NCBI RefSeq assembly: GCF_000485595.1
Contig: NW_014577632.1
Location: 1-59,530 of the forward strand
Direction of reading: 5' to 3'
Length of the DNA: 59,530 nt
Origin: Priapulus caudatus
Lineage: Eukaryota; Priapulida; Priapulimorpha; Priapulimorphida; Priapulidae
This document shows positions 35,399 through 46,440 of this stretch, piece after piece (positions within the stretch are counted from its first letter, which is position 1; each line of letters begins with the position of its first letter). The position numbers were made by a program, and so were the translations under genes. The notes below the pieces were generated by a model. That model was not told where the DNA came from, made no database searches, and saw only the letters and a program-made list of their open reading frames with translations.

Positions 35399-36349
35399 GT
35401 ATGGTATCCATCATCAGTGTTGTTTCATGGTTATTGTTTTAAATAGCAAATCTTACATCCTATAGGGACGATTTCTGTTTGGGTTCTAGCAGGTTTGATT
35501 TTGTCAAACTATTCTGTGAATTCAATTTTTAAATATGTAACTGATAACAAATTAGGCAAATGTAGCCATTTTTCTCTGGGCTAAATTTATATGGCTCATT
35601 ATTACTCGTATATTTTCAAAGTAACCTTGCATAGTTATTACATAATTATTTATTATATTATTTTATATATCTGTATGTATGTGCGTGCGTGTTCGTGCGT
35701 ACGTGCGCGTGTGCGCGTGCTTGGGTGCGTGTGTGTATCAAGAGTAGATAATAGTGTGTTATTATCTACTCTTGATATATATATATATAATAATATATAT
35801 ATATATATGTGTCTTTATTAACTCCTGATATTACATAATTATTTATTATAATATGTTATATATCTGTATGTATGTGCGTGCGTGTTCGTGCGTACGTGCG
35901 CGTGTGCGCGTGCTTGGGTGCGTGTGTGTACGTGCGCGCGCGCCCGTGTGTGTATGCCGCTCCCATTCGGCCACTTCCCAAAAGTAGCACTGAAACCAAA
36001 GCTAATCCTTATCCTTGAACTATTTCCGGAGAGATCAGCAAGACGTCGTTCTACGGTCGCTGAGCTGATTATGCAAGACGATGGTTGCCTTGAAAAGACA
36101 TCGACTGCTCAGGTAGCCATCTTGTGCGCTTCACAGAAGACTCCCAGTCGCTCAATGTGTACTCCCATATACCCTTCTACTCGTCACATGTCACTCCGCT
36201 ACTAAAGATGCCATCATTTTTCAAAAGATTCATTTTCCTACAGACGCGGATTTTATACGTGCAATGACATTTGTTAAACTAATATTAATATAAAAATTGG
36301 TTTAATTAAATTAATTGAATGGAAAAAAAATAAAACTAATTTTGTTATA
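35399..36349. repeat. Duplicated GT-rich segment and flanks
   Basis: A segment of about 100 bp (ATATCTGTATGTATGTGCGTGCGTG..., ending GCTTGGGTGCGTGTGTGTA) occurs at about 35636-35738 and again at 35831-35930. Between them lie TA runs and a hairpin (AGAGTAGATAATAG ... TATTATCTACTCT, about 35741-35775). The frame at 35882-36205 (plus) runs from the GT repeat into about 70 codons of non-repetitive sequence that I cannot assign. Confidence 0.7.
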
Positions 36350-36475
36350 GACCCTTCTTAATTATTATTCATCACTTGGGGTCACGCACGAAAACAAGGC
36401 TAAGCTAGACAATTTTGTAAACAATGGCTGCTCAGGCAGGCACGCACAGAGGGGGTACACGCACGTACACGCGGC
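36350..36475. repeat. Uninterrupted copy of the repeat at 40561-41400
   Basis: ACCCTTCTTAATTATTATTC through GTAAACAATGGCTGCTCAGG and on into GGTACACGCACGTACACGCG matches both sides of the CCGG-rich insertion (40561-40627 and 41324-41400). It therefore serves as an empty-site reference, and carries a short start of the TACACG satellite. Confidence 0.8.
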
Positions 36476-37119
36476 GATATAAGTATATATCAGTAAAAGT
36501 AAAAGTTGATAAGACAAAGATTTGATTAACATTTATGTAAAGATAGGAAAGACTCGACGGCTGTGCGCCTATGTTCATAAGTTGCCGCTATATTCAAGCC
36601 AGCTTTGACGACATGGGCATTTTTGTAGCTATGTTTTGTTACGACGCGGCAACACTTACCGTCGGAGCGTGTTGGTGCAAGTAGAGAGCTCACTCATCGA
36701 GACATGCACTGGCGTCTTCTCGTGACCAGCAACAGCATCTCGAGTACGGCAACACTTCAGCTCGCTTCTGCCGCAGCACGTCGTGGCAGCCGCCGTTTGA
36801 TCCAGTGGTGCACGAGACGCTCGAATGCGGTGGGCTTGGTCGTCGCAATGCTTGCCTGGAGACGTCGCCACGCTTTCAAGCTTTCGTCGATAAGAAAGGT
36901 TCCAACTTTGGCTAAAATACATCTTCTCGGCGACTCCTCAGCGCCTGGCAGGCAGACAAAAAGATTACGGGGGTTCTTATACGGCGCTGGAATGTAAGTA
37001 ATGTTAAATGTCATGGAACATTCCAGTAACAGAGAACCATTCGAAATAACATCTCCACGGCACGTGAGTCTAATCGCGGGTGTGCAACTGAACTACACCG
37101 GGCTGCCCGCCTCTCTCCC
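36476..37119. other. Unannotated stretch with opposed ORFs
   Basis: Open frames on both strands (36704-36997 plus; 36656-36922 and 36757-37014 minus) cover the same moderately GC-rich DNA. None shows a domain I recognise. Confidence 0.35.
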
Positions 37120-37300
37120 GCTCACAACCGCCACTCTCTCTCGCTCTCTCTCTCCTCTCTCTCTCTCTGTCTCTCTCTCTCATCTCTCGATCTTCTCACT
37201 CCGCTCTCTCGTCTTCTCTTTCTCTCTGCCTCTCTCGCTCTCTCTTGCTCTCTCTCTCTCTATCCCTTTTTCCCTCTCTAATACCCTCTCCCTTCGTCTC
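37120..37300. repeat. CT-rich microsatellite
   Basis: CTCTCTCT tract interrupted by TCG and TTC. The overlapping frame is low complexity. Confidence 0.9.
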
Positions 37301-37439
37301 GCTCGCATTGGCCTTCTAAAGTTCCGGCTAATTTCATCAAAACGTATACTTACTGCTGTGCAGACGCGAGTCCGGGTATCTTCACGGGAAAGGACTGAAC
37401 AGATTTCTTAGAGAGATGTCGGAGTAGAGTCTCGTCAGC

Positions 37440-39225
37440 TCGGCGGACGTCGCGCGTCATACGGGCAGGCCTAGCAGCTGCTCAGCGCTGATATTAAACA
37501 TCAGCCTCTTGATGCTCGTCTCGCAGCACACGCCGGCAGCGAGCGCGCGCACCATGCAGTCGCTAACCTGGCGACGCACGTGCGCCGCCGTGCGCGCACG
37601 GTAGCTCTCCATGCAGGCCCGGGCGTCGAAGGCGCGTAATGACGGCGTGCCGCCGTCGCTTGTGCAGGTGCCCGACGACAGAGCGATGCCCTCGGCAGGA
37701 TGATGCGCGCGCATCATTTGGCCACTGCTGGTGACGGAGCGTGCCGTCGCCCGTCAGCGATCTTCTTGACGTTTGTCGGCCCCATCACGCGGATCGTCGG
37801 TCGGCGAGGATGTGCGTCTGAACGAGTTGCCGTACTGCGCGCGTCGTCGCGGTATAAAAGTCGGCTCCTGCAACAGCGAAGGCGTCGTGGCTCGTTAATA
37901 CGAGGGAGGCACGCTATATCGTTGTTGCGTACGGCATTGAGACTAAACTCATGCTACTACTATGGCTACTTACTTATGCTACTACTTATGGCTATTACTA
38001 AACTATGCGAAGTCGGTATGCCCGCGTGTTTAAAATAACACGCCGTAATTAACGTACCCGTAATTAACCGCCAATTTTCAGTTATCACTGAATACGAGTC
38101 CTCGTTCGATAGTATTTGTCCGCTAGGGGCTGTCGAAGGTGACAGTTGTGTATGAATGGCACCGAATTCATACGTGCGCCGCAAATCGAACTGAAGGAAT
38201 CGACACCTTCCATCCTGACTCGCTTCTCGGCTAACTAAGCAACGAAAACGCTAACGTAGTAATAAAAATATTCACGCTGTCATAAACAACCGAATCTATT
38301 GTGTACGAGTGCATACTCGACCAAGATGCTTGGAGTTTCAAAGATGCTGAATTAGCCGATAAACCCAATTAACTTTGTTCGCCTCGATAAGCGATTTGCG
38401 TCATTCCGCGTCAAGCAAAGCCGTTATAATCCTAACTAACTAAGATGTCAACTGGCGGTGTTTAGTTATATACTGGTCGAACAATGGAGGACGAACGAAT
38501 TTAACTATCTATGCTATCCGCATATATTTACCCAGATGGCGAAATGAGCGGCGTCGTCTGCGCAATGAAGGGTAAGACGCCAGCTACCGGAGGTAGCTTG
38601 AGATTCGAACTTTTATCTCTGGCTCCTAGCGTATACGTCTCCCATAGTTTCCATGCGATGAGGATGCAGTACCCGCGTAGGTATTAAGACCCGGCGACAG
38701 ATCCGCAACGGAAAACGCTCAAAAGATTTCCACAATTTGTGTGCCTGTTAGCTTTCGACGTAAATAGACGTTTGTCTGTTGTCGTACGAAAATTGAATAA
38801 TTATCTTTTCTGCGCGGCAACCGGCTTACTTATATAGGACTGGGCGCGTGGGCGGCGTTTCAGTGGCGCGTCTGCGCATGCGCAGCGGCGCCCAGGGTCA
38901 AGCATAGTTCGCGGTCGCAGAAGGGCGCACACTTGGCGCAACACGATGTCGTCATAGATTCCTGATAGATTGCCTTGAGCCAGTCTCACGTTCGCCGAGC
39001 CCTCACACCGGTTATACTACCCCGCGCGAACGTAATCTGTGCTTGAGTGCTACTGAGGCCTGGAATCGCTCGGGCTACCGACTTTGTAGTTGTAACAGAA
39101 TTAACGAGTCGTATCTGCACCCGAGATACACCGGATAACGAGCTACCCGACGTAGGCACAGGTGGACAGGAAAGGCAAGTGTCGATCAACGCTATCGCCC
39201 TTGGACGACCGTTGCGGTGCAAAGT
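37440..39225 (-). other. GC-rich block with unassigned minus-strand ORFs
   Basis: Three minus-strand frames (37717-37457, 38989-38801, 39222-38986) have mixed, non-repetitive composition resembling short exons. The first ends in ...ISAEQLLGLPV followed by a stop. I recognise none of them and cannot define splice sites that join them. Plus-strand frames also cross the region (37700-38038, 39047-39379), so coding is uncertain. This may be part of a neighbouring gene on the opposite strand or simply GC-rich DNA. Confidence 0.25.
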
Positions 39226-39554
39226 GCATCTGCGGATTATAAACTACGACGTCATTCGTCATATTGAACGAATATTGCAACCAAAACTTATGTGCAGTGA
39301 GAAATTTAAAAAAACAAGTATCGTCGATACATACAATATATTGGACTCCACATTGCTGATACTCGGCGTTTTAAATTGATTTCCAATGCTGAGAGGTTTT
39401 GAAACCATGATCGTACTATTATCGACGCGATGAACGCATAGTTTTAATGAGTAGTGCACGTTGAACACCGCGTCTCACGGGCAATTAGGTTGCTATTTTG
39501 ATCGCGACGCTTGCATTTCCTGCACCCTTGGTCCCCCCCCATAACGTCAGCGTA

Positions 39555-39556
<2 letters not shown>

Positions 39557-39590
<34 letters not shown>

Positions 39591-39612
39591 TATATATATA
39601 ATATATATATAT
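39557..39612. repeat. TA microsatellite
   Basis: Near-perfect TATATA run with a TAGTA interruption. It follows a short C homopolymer at 39533-39540. Confidence 0.95.
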
Positions 39613-40560
39613 CTAACGTTGGAATTTTGCATAGTTTGTGCTCTTTCGAACTGATATCTATTAATCCGGCCATTCTGAAATATCGCGGATGCTCGCAGCG
39701 CTGCCGCTGTATCAGTCAAAGGGCGCTGAATGCAGATCCGCGCCAGGCAAAAACATGCCGCTGCTCTGACTAAGATCAAAAATCGACTTTTTGATAAGGT
39801 GAAAGTTCGAGAAAATCGAATTAGTTTTTGTAACACCGTCGCATTTGGGGGAACGGTCTCTCTTTGATCACGCGAGAGTCGTTCAACGATGCCTCGGTTT
39901 ACGCGAAGGGGCAGGAAGCGGTAAGACGCAGCAAGCAAGTGGAGCAGCCGCCGCCGCCCAGCGGCCGTGTTCGCCGTGCGGTTTCACGGCTCACGTTTCA
40001 ACGTAAGGCACGCCTGTGGCAATACCACGATACAAACGCGTGCACAGCGCGCTGCTGCACGGTGCGTCCTCGGGCATGGCCTGGCACAAAACAAACAGCC
40101 TTCTTACCCGTCGTTGTATTGATACACGTCGTAATAGACGTCACGGCCGGTTACTATAGCGACGAGTAAATAACTTCTAAGCCATCCTTGACCAAGGAGG
40201 CTAAATGTAACTATATATTTTATACACTAACTATTATATACTATATATACTTTAATAACTAAAATAAACTGTTAGTATTTAGCTCCTTGATCCCTACTAG
40301 AGGTCACACGTTGTAATTATGCGTGTGCGGGGTCAACACCGACGCGTCGGATCGAAGTGCCTAATTTGGTTCGTGCGTCATGGTGGATATGTGGGTGATC
40401 TTAAGGATGCGCTAATCGACAGGTGATATATCATGGTCCGTGACAAATTAATGCATTGTAGGCCCATATAGCAGCGCAAGATGAGCTCTTGCAGTCTAGT
40501 ACGTTTGCTCTCCCATCGAACTGTACACGCGGCATCCAATTTGCCCAATAACTTAGTTAT
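39613..40560. other. Unannotated stretch
   Basis: No gene recognised. AT-rich near 40200-40270 (TATATACT-like). Confidence 0.4.
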
Positions 40561-40627
40561 ACGACCTTCTTAATTTATTATTCATCGACCTGAGGTCGAT
40601 CGCACGAAAACGAGGCTAAAGCTAGAA

Positions 40628-41323
40628 GTCACACCAAGCTCCCGGAACCGGGCCGGACGCTTGCCCGACCTGAATCCGGGGAGAGATCTTGTTGGGTCCT
40701 GGCCGGTCCCTGGACAGTCGGCCCGGTCCGGGGTGGTCCTTGATGTTCCTGCGCATTCCGGGATTCGCCCCGGAAGTTTATAAACTGTTTAAAATTTCCG
40801 GCGGTGATCCGGAACGCCGGGAAGTTTTCCCCATCCGGGGTGGTCTGGACGCGTCCGTGGGGCGTCCGTGGTTAGATCCGGGACCAGTCCGTAGTAGGCA
40901 CCGTGTTGAGCCGGGCCCAGCACCGGTGTTGAACCGGCCCGGATCCGGCCTATCCGTGTCGTTTTTGTCTCGCCACGGATCACTATCGGATCACAGCCGG
41001 ACCAACACATGGATGGGAGCAGCGGATGGGCCAGGACGGGCCAGGACTCAGGCCGGATCAGATCCTGGCGGGCGGGGCTGGTCCGGGGCGGTCAGTAGTG
41101 ATCCGTGCCGGGTCCGGCTTCATCCGGCTCAATCCAGGATCATCCGGTGGCGGCTGCCGTGCTGGTCGGCCAATGTCCGGCTCGATGATGCTTTTTTTCG
41201 ACGCGTCCGGTCGTAATTTATCGACCTGCGATCGCCACGCGATTATAAATTTTACGGTCCGGGAGATTCCTGCCCCTTCCGGTAATCCGTGGACCAGTCG
41301 CGGCCCCAGCTGTGACTTTAGCT
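40628..41323. mobile_element. CCGG-rich insertion of about 700 bp
   Basis: Interrupts a repeat present without interruption at 36350-36475. The inserted DNA begins AGTCACACC and ends with the approximate complement (GCTGTGACT), suggesting short inverted ends. It is dense in TCCGG, GATCCGG and GGGTCCGG-like motifs, giving long but low-information frames on both strands. Flanking bases (AAAGCTAGA against TTAGCTTAA) do not give a clear target duplication. It is probably a non-autonomous element or satellite insertion. Confidence 0.6.
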
Positions 41324-41364
41324 TAACGCTAAGGCATTTTGTAAACAATGGCTGCTCAGGCAGG

Positions 41365-43490
41365 CACGCACAGAGAGGGTGGAAGGCACTCGTACACGCC
41401 GGGTACACCACGCCTGACACGCAGATGCCAAGCACGTACACGGCAGCGGTATCACGACACGGAGATACACGCACGGTAACACGACAGATACACGCACGAC
41501 ACGCGGGTTGTACACGGAGATACACCACGCTACACGCGGATACACGCACGCAGAGAAGAGGGTGCACGCACGTTACACGCGGGTACACCGCACCTACACG
41601 CGGGTACACGCCGTACACGCACGTACACGCAGATACACCGACGTACACGCGCGGCTAGCACGGAGACTACATGCACGTTAAACACCGACCGGACACGTAA
41701 CGCGTACGCGACAGCGGTACACGCACGTACACGCAGATACACGCACGTATACACAGCATAAAAACGCACGTACACGGTACACGTACACGAGATACCACGG
41801 GCACGTACACGCCGGGTTTACAGGATATACACGGCACGGTACACGCGGATACAACGGAGATACACGCACCTACAGCGGGTACACGACGCATGTACCACGC
41901 TGCACGTACACCCGGACGTACACTGCACGCTACACCGCCACGTAAACGCTAAACGGCGGGTACACCGGCAGGTAAACGCAGATTACCAAACGCCACGTAC
42001 ACGGCAAATACACGACACGCACGCAACGTAAACGCAGATGCACGCACGTACACGCGCGGTACACGGAGATACACGCACGTCAGCACAAGGGTACACGCAC
42101 GTACACGCGGTACACGCCACGTACAACGCAGGTACAAGCATGTACAGCGCGAATTACCATGCACGTACCCGCGGGGTACCGCACGTAACATCGCGGTACA
42201 GGCACCGTACATCGCAAAAACACGCAGATACACGCGCAACGCTACCACGTACACGCAGACGCACGGCCACTACACGCGAGGGTACACGGAGATCACCCAC
42301 GTACAGGGTACACGCGGGTACCGCAGCACGAGCTGGAAGTTGTTGTAGGGGGGTTGCGGAAAGCGTCTAGAGGAGGAGGAGGGTAGAGACGGGGAGAGTT
42401 CGGGTGGGCAGAGGAGGGGCTGGAGTTTGGAGCGTGAGAGACGGGGCCGTGAGGGGTGATCACGACAGATACAGCGCACGTACACGCGAGATACACGCAC
42501 GTACAGCGGGTACACCGAGATACAGCGCACGTACACGCACGTACACGCCCGTACAGCGCAAGTCACACGCGCGTACACGCGGGTACACGCAACGTACACG
42601 CAGTACACTCACATGTATGCGTGCACGTGCGTGTACCCGCGTGTACGTGCGTGTACCCGCGGCACATGCGTGTACCGCGTGTACGTGCGTGTACCGCGTG
42701 TGCGTGCGCGTAGTCTTGCGTGCACGTGCGTGGTACGGCGTGTACCCGCGTGTACGTGCGTGTATCTGCGTGCACTGCGGTGTACCGCGTGTAGGTGCGT
42801 GTACCCGCGTGTACGTGCGTGTATCTGCGTGTACGGGCGTGTACCTGCGTGTACGTGCGCTGTACCGAGTGTACGTACGTGTATCTCCGTGTACCCGCGT
42901 TTACGTGCGTGTATCTGCGTGTACGTGTACGTGCGTGTATCTGCGTGTACGTACGTGCATCTCCGTGTACCCCGCGTGTACGTGCGTGTATCTCCATGTA
43001 CGTGTACGTGCGTCGTATCTGCCTGTTACGTGCGTGTATCTGCGTGTACGTGCGTGTACCGTGCGTGTACGTACGGTATCTGCTTGTACGTGCGCTGTAC
43101 TGCGTGTACGTGCCGTGTACCCGCGTGTACGTGCGTGTATGCTCCGTGTACCCGCGTGTACGTGCGTGTATCTTCGTGTACGTGTACGTGGCGTGTATCG
43201 CGTGTACGTGCGTGTATCCTGCGCTGTACGTTGCGTGTACCCACTGTACTGGTGTAACCTGCGTGTACCCACGTGTACGTGAGTGTATCTCCGTGTACCC
43301 GCGTGTACGTGCGTGTATCTGCGTGTACGTGCACGTGCGTGTATCTGGCGTGTACCTGCGTGTAACGTGCGTAGTTCCCGCGTGTACGTGCGATGTACCT
43401 GCGTGTACTGCGTGTATCTGCGTGTACTGCGTGTATCTGCGTGTACCCGCGTGTACGTGCGTGTATCTGCGTGTACGTGCGATGTAAGAC
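41365..43490. repeat. TACACGCACG satellite with strand inversion
   Basis: From 41365 to about 42605 the plus strand is built of GTACACGCACGTACACGCGG-type units; from about 42610 to 43490 it is the reverse complement (GTACGTGCGTGTACCCGCG). Units are about 10-20 bp with frequent one-base indels. A unique GA-rich insert lies at 42325-42470. Very long open frames on both strands come from the repeat. A palindrome this long is also what a missed-adapter or chimeric long read would produce. Confidence 0.9.
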
Positions 43491-43500
43491 NNNNNNNNNN
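43491..43500. other. Assembly gap (10 N)
   Basis: Run of ten N between the TACACG satellite and the inverted bestrophin repeat block. Confidence 1.
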
Positions 43501-44860
43501 TATCAGGGGGAGCTTGCCATCGCTGCTGCTTGCTAGCCTTGGTATCAGGGGAGCTTGCCATGGCTGCTGCTTGGTGGCCCTGCTATCAGGAGGAGCTTGC
43601 CACGGCTGCTGCTTGGTGGCGCTGCTATCAGGGGGAGCTTGCCACGGCTGCTGGCTTGCTGCGCTGCTATCAGTTGTAGTCTGCCATGGCTCCTGGGAGC
43701 AGTGCTGTTATCAGCTGCAGGTTGCCATGGTGTTGTTACCTGTGGCTTGATGGCAGTACTATGACTAGGCGATGGCTGCCATGACTGCTGCAAGGGGGCG
43801 CTGCTATCAGTAGAAGACTGCAACGACTGCTGCAATGTGGCACTTCATGAGATGTAGGTTGCCATGGCTGCTGCGTGGTGGTGCTGTTATCAGTTGTAGT
43901 CTGCCATGGCTCCTGGGAGGCAGTGCTGTTATCAGCTGCAGGTTGCCATGGTGTTGTTACCTGTGGCTTGATGGCAGTACTATCACTAGGCGATGGCTGC
44001 CATGATTGCTGCAAGGGGGCGCTGCTATCAGTAGAAGACTGCAACGACTGCTGCAATGTGGCACTATCATGAGATGTAGGTTGCCATGGCTGCTGCGTGG
44101 TGGTGCTGTTATCAGTTGTAGGTTGCCATGGCTGCTGCGTGGTGGTGCTGTTATCAGCTGTAGGTTGCCATGGCTGCTGCGTGGTGGTGCTGTTATCAGT
44201 TGTAGGTGTGCCATGGCTGCTGCGTGGTGGTGCTGTTATCAGCTGTAGGTTGCCATGGCTGCTGCGTGGTGGTGCTGGTTATCAGTTTGTAGGTTGCCAT
44301 GGCTGCTGCGTGTGGTGCTGTTATCAGCTGTAGGTTGCCATGGCTGCTGCGTGGTGGTGCTGTTATCAGCTGTAGGTTGCCATGGCTGCTGCGTGGTGGT
44401 GCTGTTATCAGTTGTAGGTTGCCATGGCTGGCTGCGAGGTGGTGCTGTTAATCAGTTGTAGGTTGCCATGGCTGCTGCGAGGTGGTGCTGTTATCAGTTG
44501 TAGGTTGCCATGGCTGCTGCGAGGTGGTGCTGTTATCAGTTGTAGGTTGCCATGGCTGCTGCGTGGTGGTGCTGTTATCAGTTGTAGATTGCCATGGCAC
44601 AGTAACCTGCAGTTTGGTGGCAGTGCTATCAGATGGACCTTGCCAAGAATGTTGCAAAGTAGCACTGCTATCAGCTGCTGCCTGCCATGGGCGCTGAGAG
44701 ATGGCATTGTTATCAGTCGAAGGCTGCCACGACTGCTGCAAGGTGGCGCTGCTATCGGCTACAGGTTGCCATGGTGCTGTTACTTGCTGCTTAGTGATGC
44801 TAGGATCAGATGGAGCTTGCCCGGACCGATGTAATGTGGCGCTGCTATCGAGAGGCTAGC
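43501..44860 (-). CDS. Inverted part of the bestrophin tail: 14-residue Trp-Gln repeat array
   Basis: On the minus strand this reads as tandem 42-bp units encoding QPWQPTTDNSTTTQ-like 14-mers with a nearly invariant Trp-Gln. About a dozen regular units lie at 44090-44600. A higher-order unit of about 215 bp is duplicated (43673-43887 and 43888-44105). Its start (44850-44770 reversed: PSDPSITKQQVTAPWQP) matches the end of exon 10 at 34300-34357. Its end (43620-43501 reversed: KQQPWQAPPDTKASKQQRWQ) matches the beginning of 44870-45050. The correct gene order is therefore exon 10, then this block reversed, then 44870-45802. Several units contain one-base indels that break the frame. The repeat has no domain I know; extracellular or cytosolic linker roles would be guesses. 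Confidence 0.7.
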
Positions 44861-45802
44861 AAGCAGCAGCGATGGCAAGCTCCCCCTGATACCAAGGCTA
44901 GCAAGCAGCAGCGATGGCAAGCTCCCCCTGATACCAAGGCTAGCAAGCAGCAGCCATGGCAAGCTCCCCCTGATACCAAGGCTAGCAAGCAGCAGCAATG
45001 GCATTCTTTGCCCGATAGAAGCGCCGCTAAGCAGCAGCCGGGGCAAGCGCCGTATGACTGTACTGCCACCAAAAAGCAGGGAGGAAGGGGCAGGGATCGA
45101 TGCTTGGCGCAGGCTCAGACCGTGCAGTCCCCCAGTGATATCGACTGCGTGCAAGTCAAGACGGGAGCGAGGCGTCACGCGGCCTGGTCGAAGCGCCACT
45201 CCCCGCCGGCGACGCAGGACGGACGCCATCGTCGATGCAAGCCGACGTCTCCGCAGGCTTCGAGGTCCGCCGCATCGTGGCCACGGCCGCCGTCGGCCGG
45301 CAGGTCGCGCGCGGACGAAGGGAAAGCGGCTGCGGAATCGACCGGGTCGCCGGAGTTGTCGCGGGAGGCGGGGGCGGGTAGTTTGCACGTCAACGCCGGC
45401 CCGCCCGACAACGCGGGCGCCGTGCAAGCGCAGGCTTACTACGCCAACCCTGGCTTCACTGCGTCCAACGCAGCGGCGACCGAGGAGGCCGCGCGCGGCT
45501 GGAGGGCGCCATCTGGTGTCAACTGGAGCGGCGGCGGCATCCCGAGAGCGGAGCCTCGACAGGAAGACGTCCGGCCCGCCCCGGCGGCTGCCGCGGGCCA
45601 CGAGCGATTCAAGGTCACGCCGATCCGGGAAGATTCCGAGGGTGGTGGCGGCGACGCGGGTAGGTCGAGCGAGTTGGAGGATGGCTCGAGCGGGTTGGAG
45701 GACGGCTCGAGCGGGAACGGTTCAGATTCAAGCTACAGCGATCCGCAGAGCAGTCAGAGCACGGTCAGCAGCGTCCGAGAGCTGCTGCCGGGCAAGAAGT
45801 GA
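44861..45802 (+). CDS. C-terminal end of the bestrophin tail
   Basis: Starts with four 14-residue ASKQQ(R/P/Q)WQAPPDTK units (44866-45030), then a degenerate unit, then a unique Ala/Ser/Gly/Arg-rich segment. It ends in an acidic Ser-rich region with two SGLEDGSSG-like units and the terminus SVRELLPGKK before TGA at 45800-45802. There is no membrane segment. The frame is continuous with the repeat family, so this is most likely the true 3' end of the bestrophin coding sequence, separated from exon 10 by more than 10 kb of unrelated DNA and an inverted block. The MELARTD... start upstream of 44861 lies across the inversion point and is not a real start. Composition is much more GC-rich than exons 1-9. 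Confidence 0.7.
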   Translation, partial: KQQRWQAPPDTKASKQQRWQAPPDTKASKQQPWQAPPDTKASKQQQWHSLPDRSAAKQQPGQAPYDCTATKKQGGRGRDRCLAQAQTVQSPSDIDCVQVKTGARRHAAWSKRHSPPATQDGRHRRCKPTSPQASRSAASWPRPPSAGRSRADEGKAAAESTGSPELSREAGAGSLHVNAGPPDNAGAVQAQAYYANPGFTASNAAATEEAARGWRAPSGVNWSGGGIPRAEPRQEDVRPAPAAAAGHERFKVTPIREDSEGGGGDAGRSSELEDGSSGLEDGSSGNGSDSSYSDPQSSQSTVSSVRELLPGKK

Positions 45803-45849
45803 GGGTCTTAGCGTCGCTCGTTGGCGTTATGATGTATACGAGCGTCCAG

Positions 45850-46440
45850 GCCTCATTTGCTGACTAGTTTACCAAGGTCTCATTCGCAGACTAGTCTCAT
45901 GATGTTGGTGTTGCGATGTGTACCTGAGACCGGGCATCGTTTACTGACTGGTTTACAAGGGTCTAATTCGCTGACTAGTCTGATGTTGGTGTTATGATTT
46001 ATACCTTATTTGATAGCCCTTATTTATGTACTGGTTTAGTGGTTTACCAAGCTCTAATTTGCTGACTAGTTTGATATTTGTGTTGTGGTGTATACCTGCC
46101 ACTGGTCATCATTTACATATACTGGTTTACCAAACTCAAATGTGCTGACTAGTCTGATGTTGGTGTTATGATTTATACCAGTGACCAGTCCTTATTTATG
46201 TGCTGGTTTAGTGGTTTACCAAGCTCTAATTCGCTGACTAGTTTGATGTTAGTGTTGAGATGTATACCTGCCACTGGTCATCATTTACATATACTGGTTT
46301 ACCAAGCTCTACTTCAGTGACTATTTTTTAGTTGGTGTGAAGGTGTGTACCTGCGACTGGCCATTACTTGGTTACTGGTTTTCTCAGCTCTACTTCAGTG
46401 ACTTGCCTTTCGTTTATGTTAGAGCGTACCAGTGAATGGC
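45850..46440. repeat. Minisatellite (~95-bp units) after the bestrophin stop
   Basis: About six diverged units contain TTTACCAAG(C/G)TCTAATTCGCTG, GACTAGT(T/C)TGATGTTGGTGTT and a (T)GTATACCTGCCACTGGTCAT segment. It begins within about 50 bp of the stop codon and would lie in the 3' UTR if the gene model is right. Confidence 0.85.

Noticed and set aside
41026-41658. 210-codon frame and its 196-codon antisense partner
   Set aside because: They span the CCGG-rich insertion and run into the TACACG satellite; frames are open because of GC content and repeats.
42563-43561. 332-codon minus-strand frame and similar long frames across the TACACG satellite
   Set aside because: Translation is pure Tyr/Thr/His/Arg or Cys/Val/Arg periodicity from the repeat and crosses an N gap.
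43501-44860. CRISPR array, because of regular 42-bp direct repeats
   Set aside because: There is no repeat/unique-spacer alternation; whole units are repeated, they encode an in-frame 14-residue motif, and the context is an animal gene.
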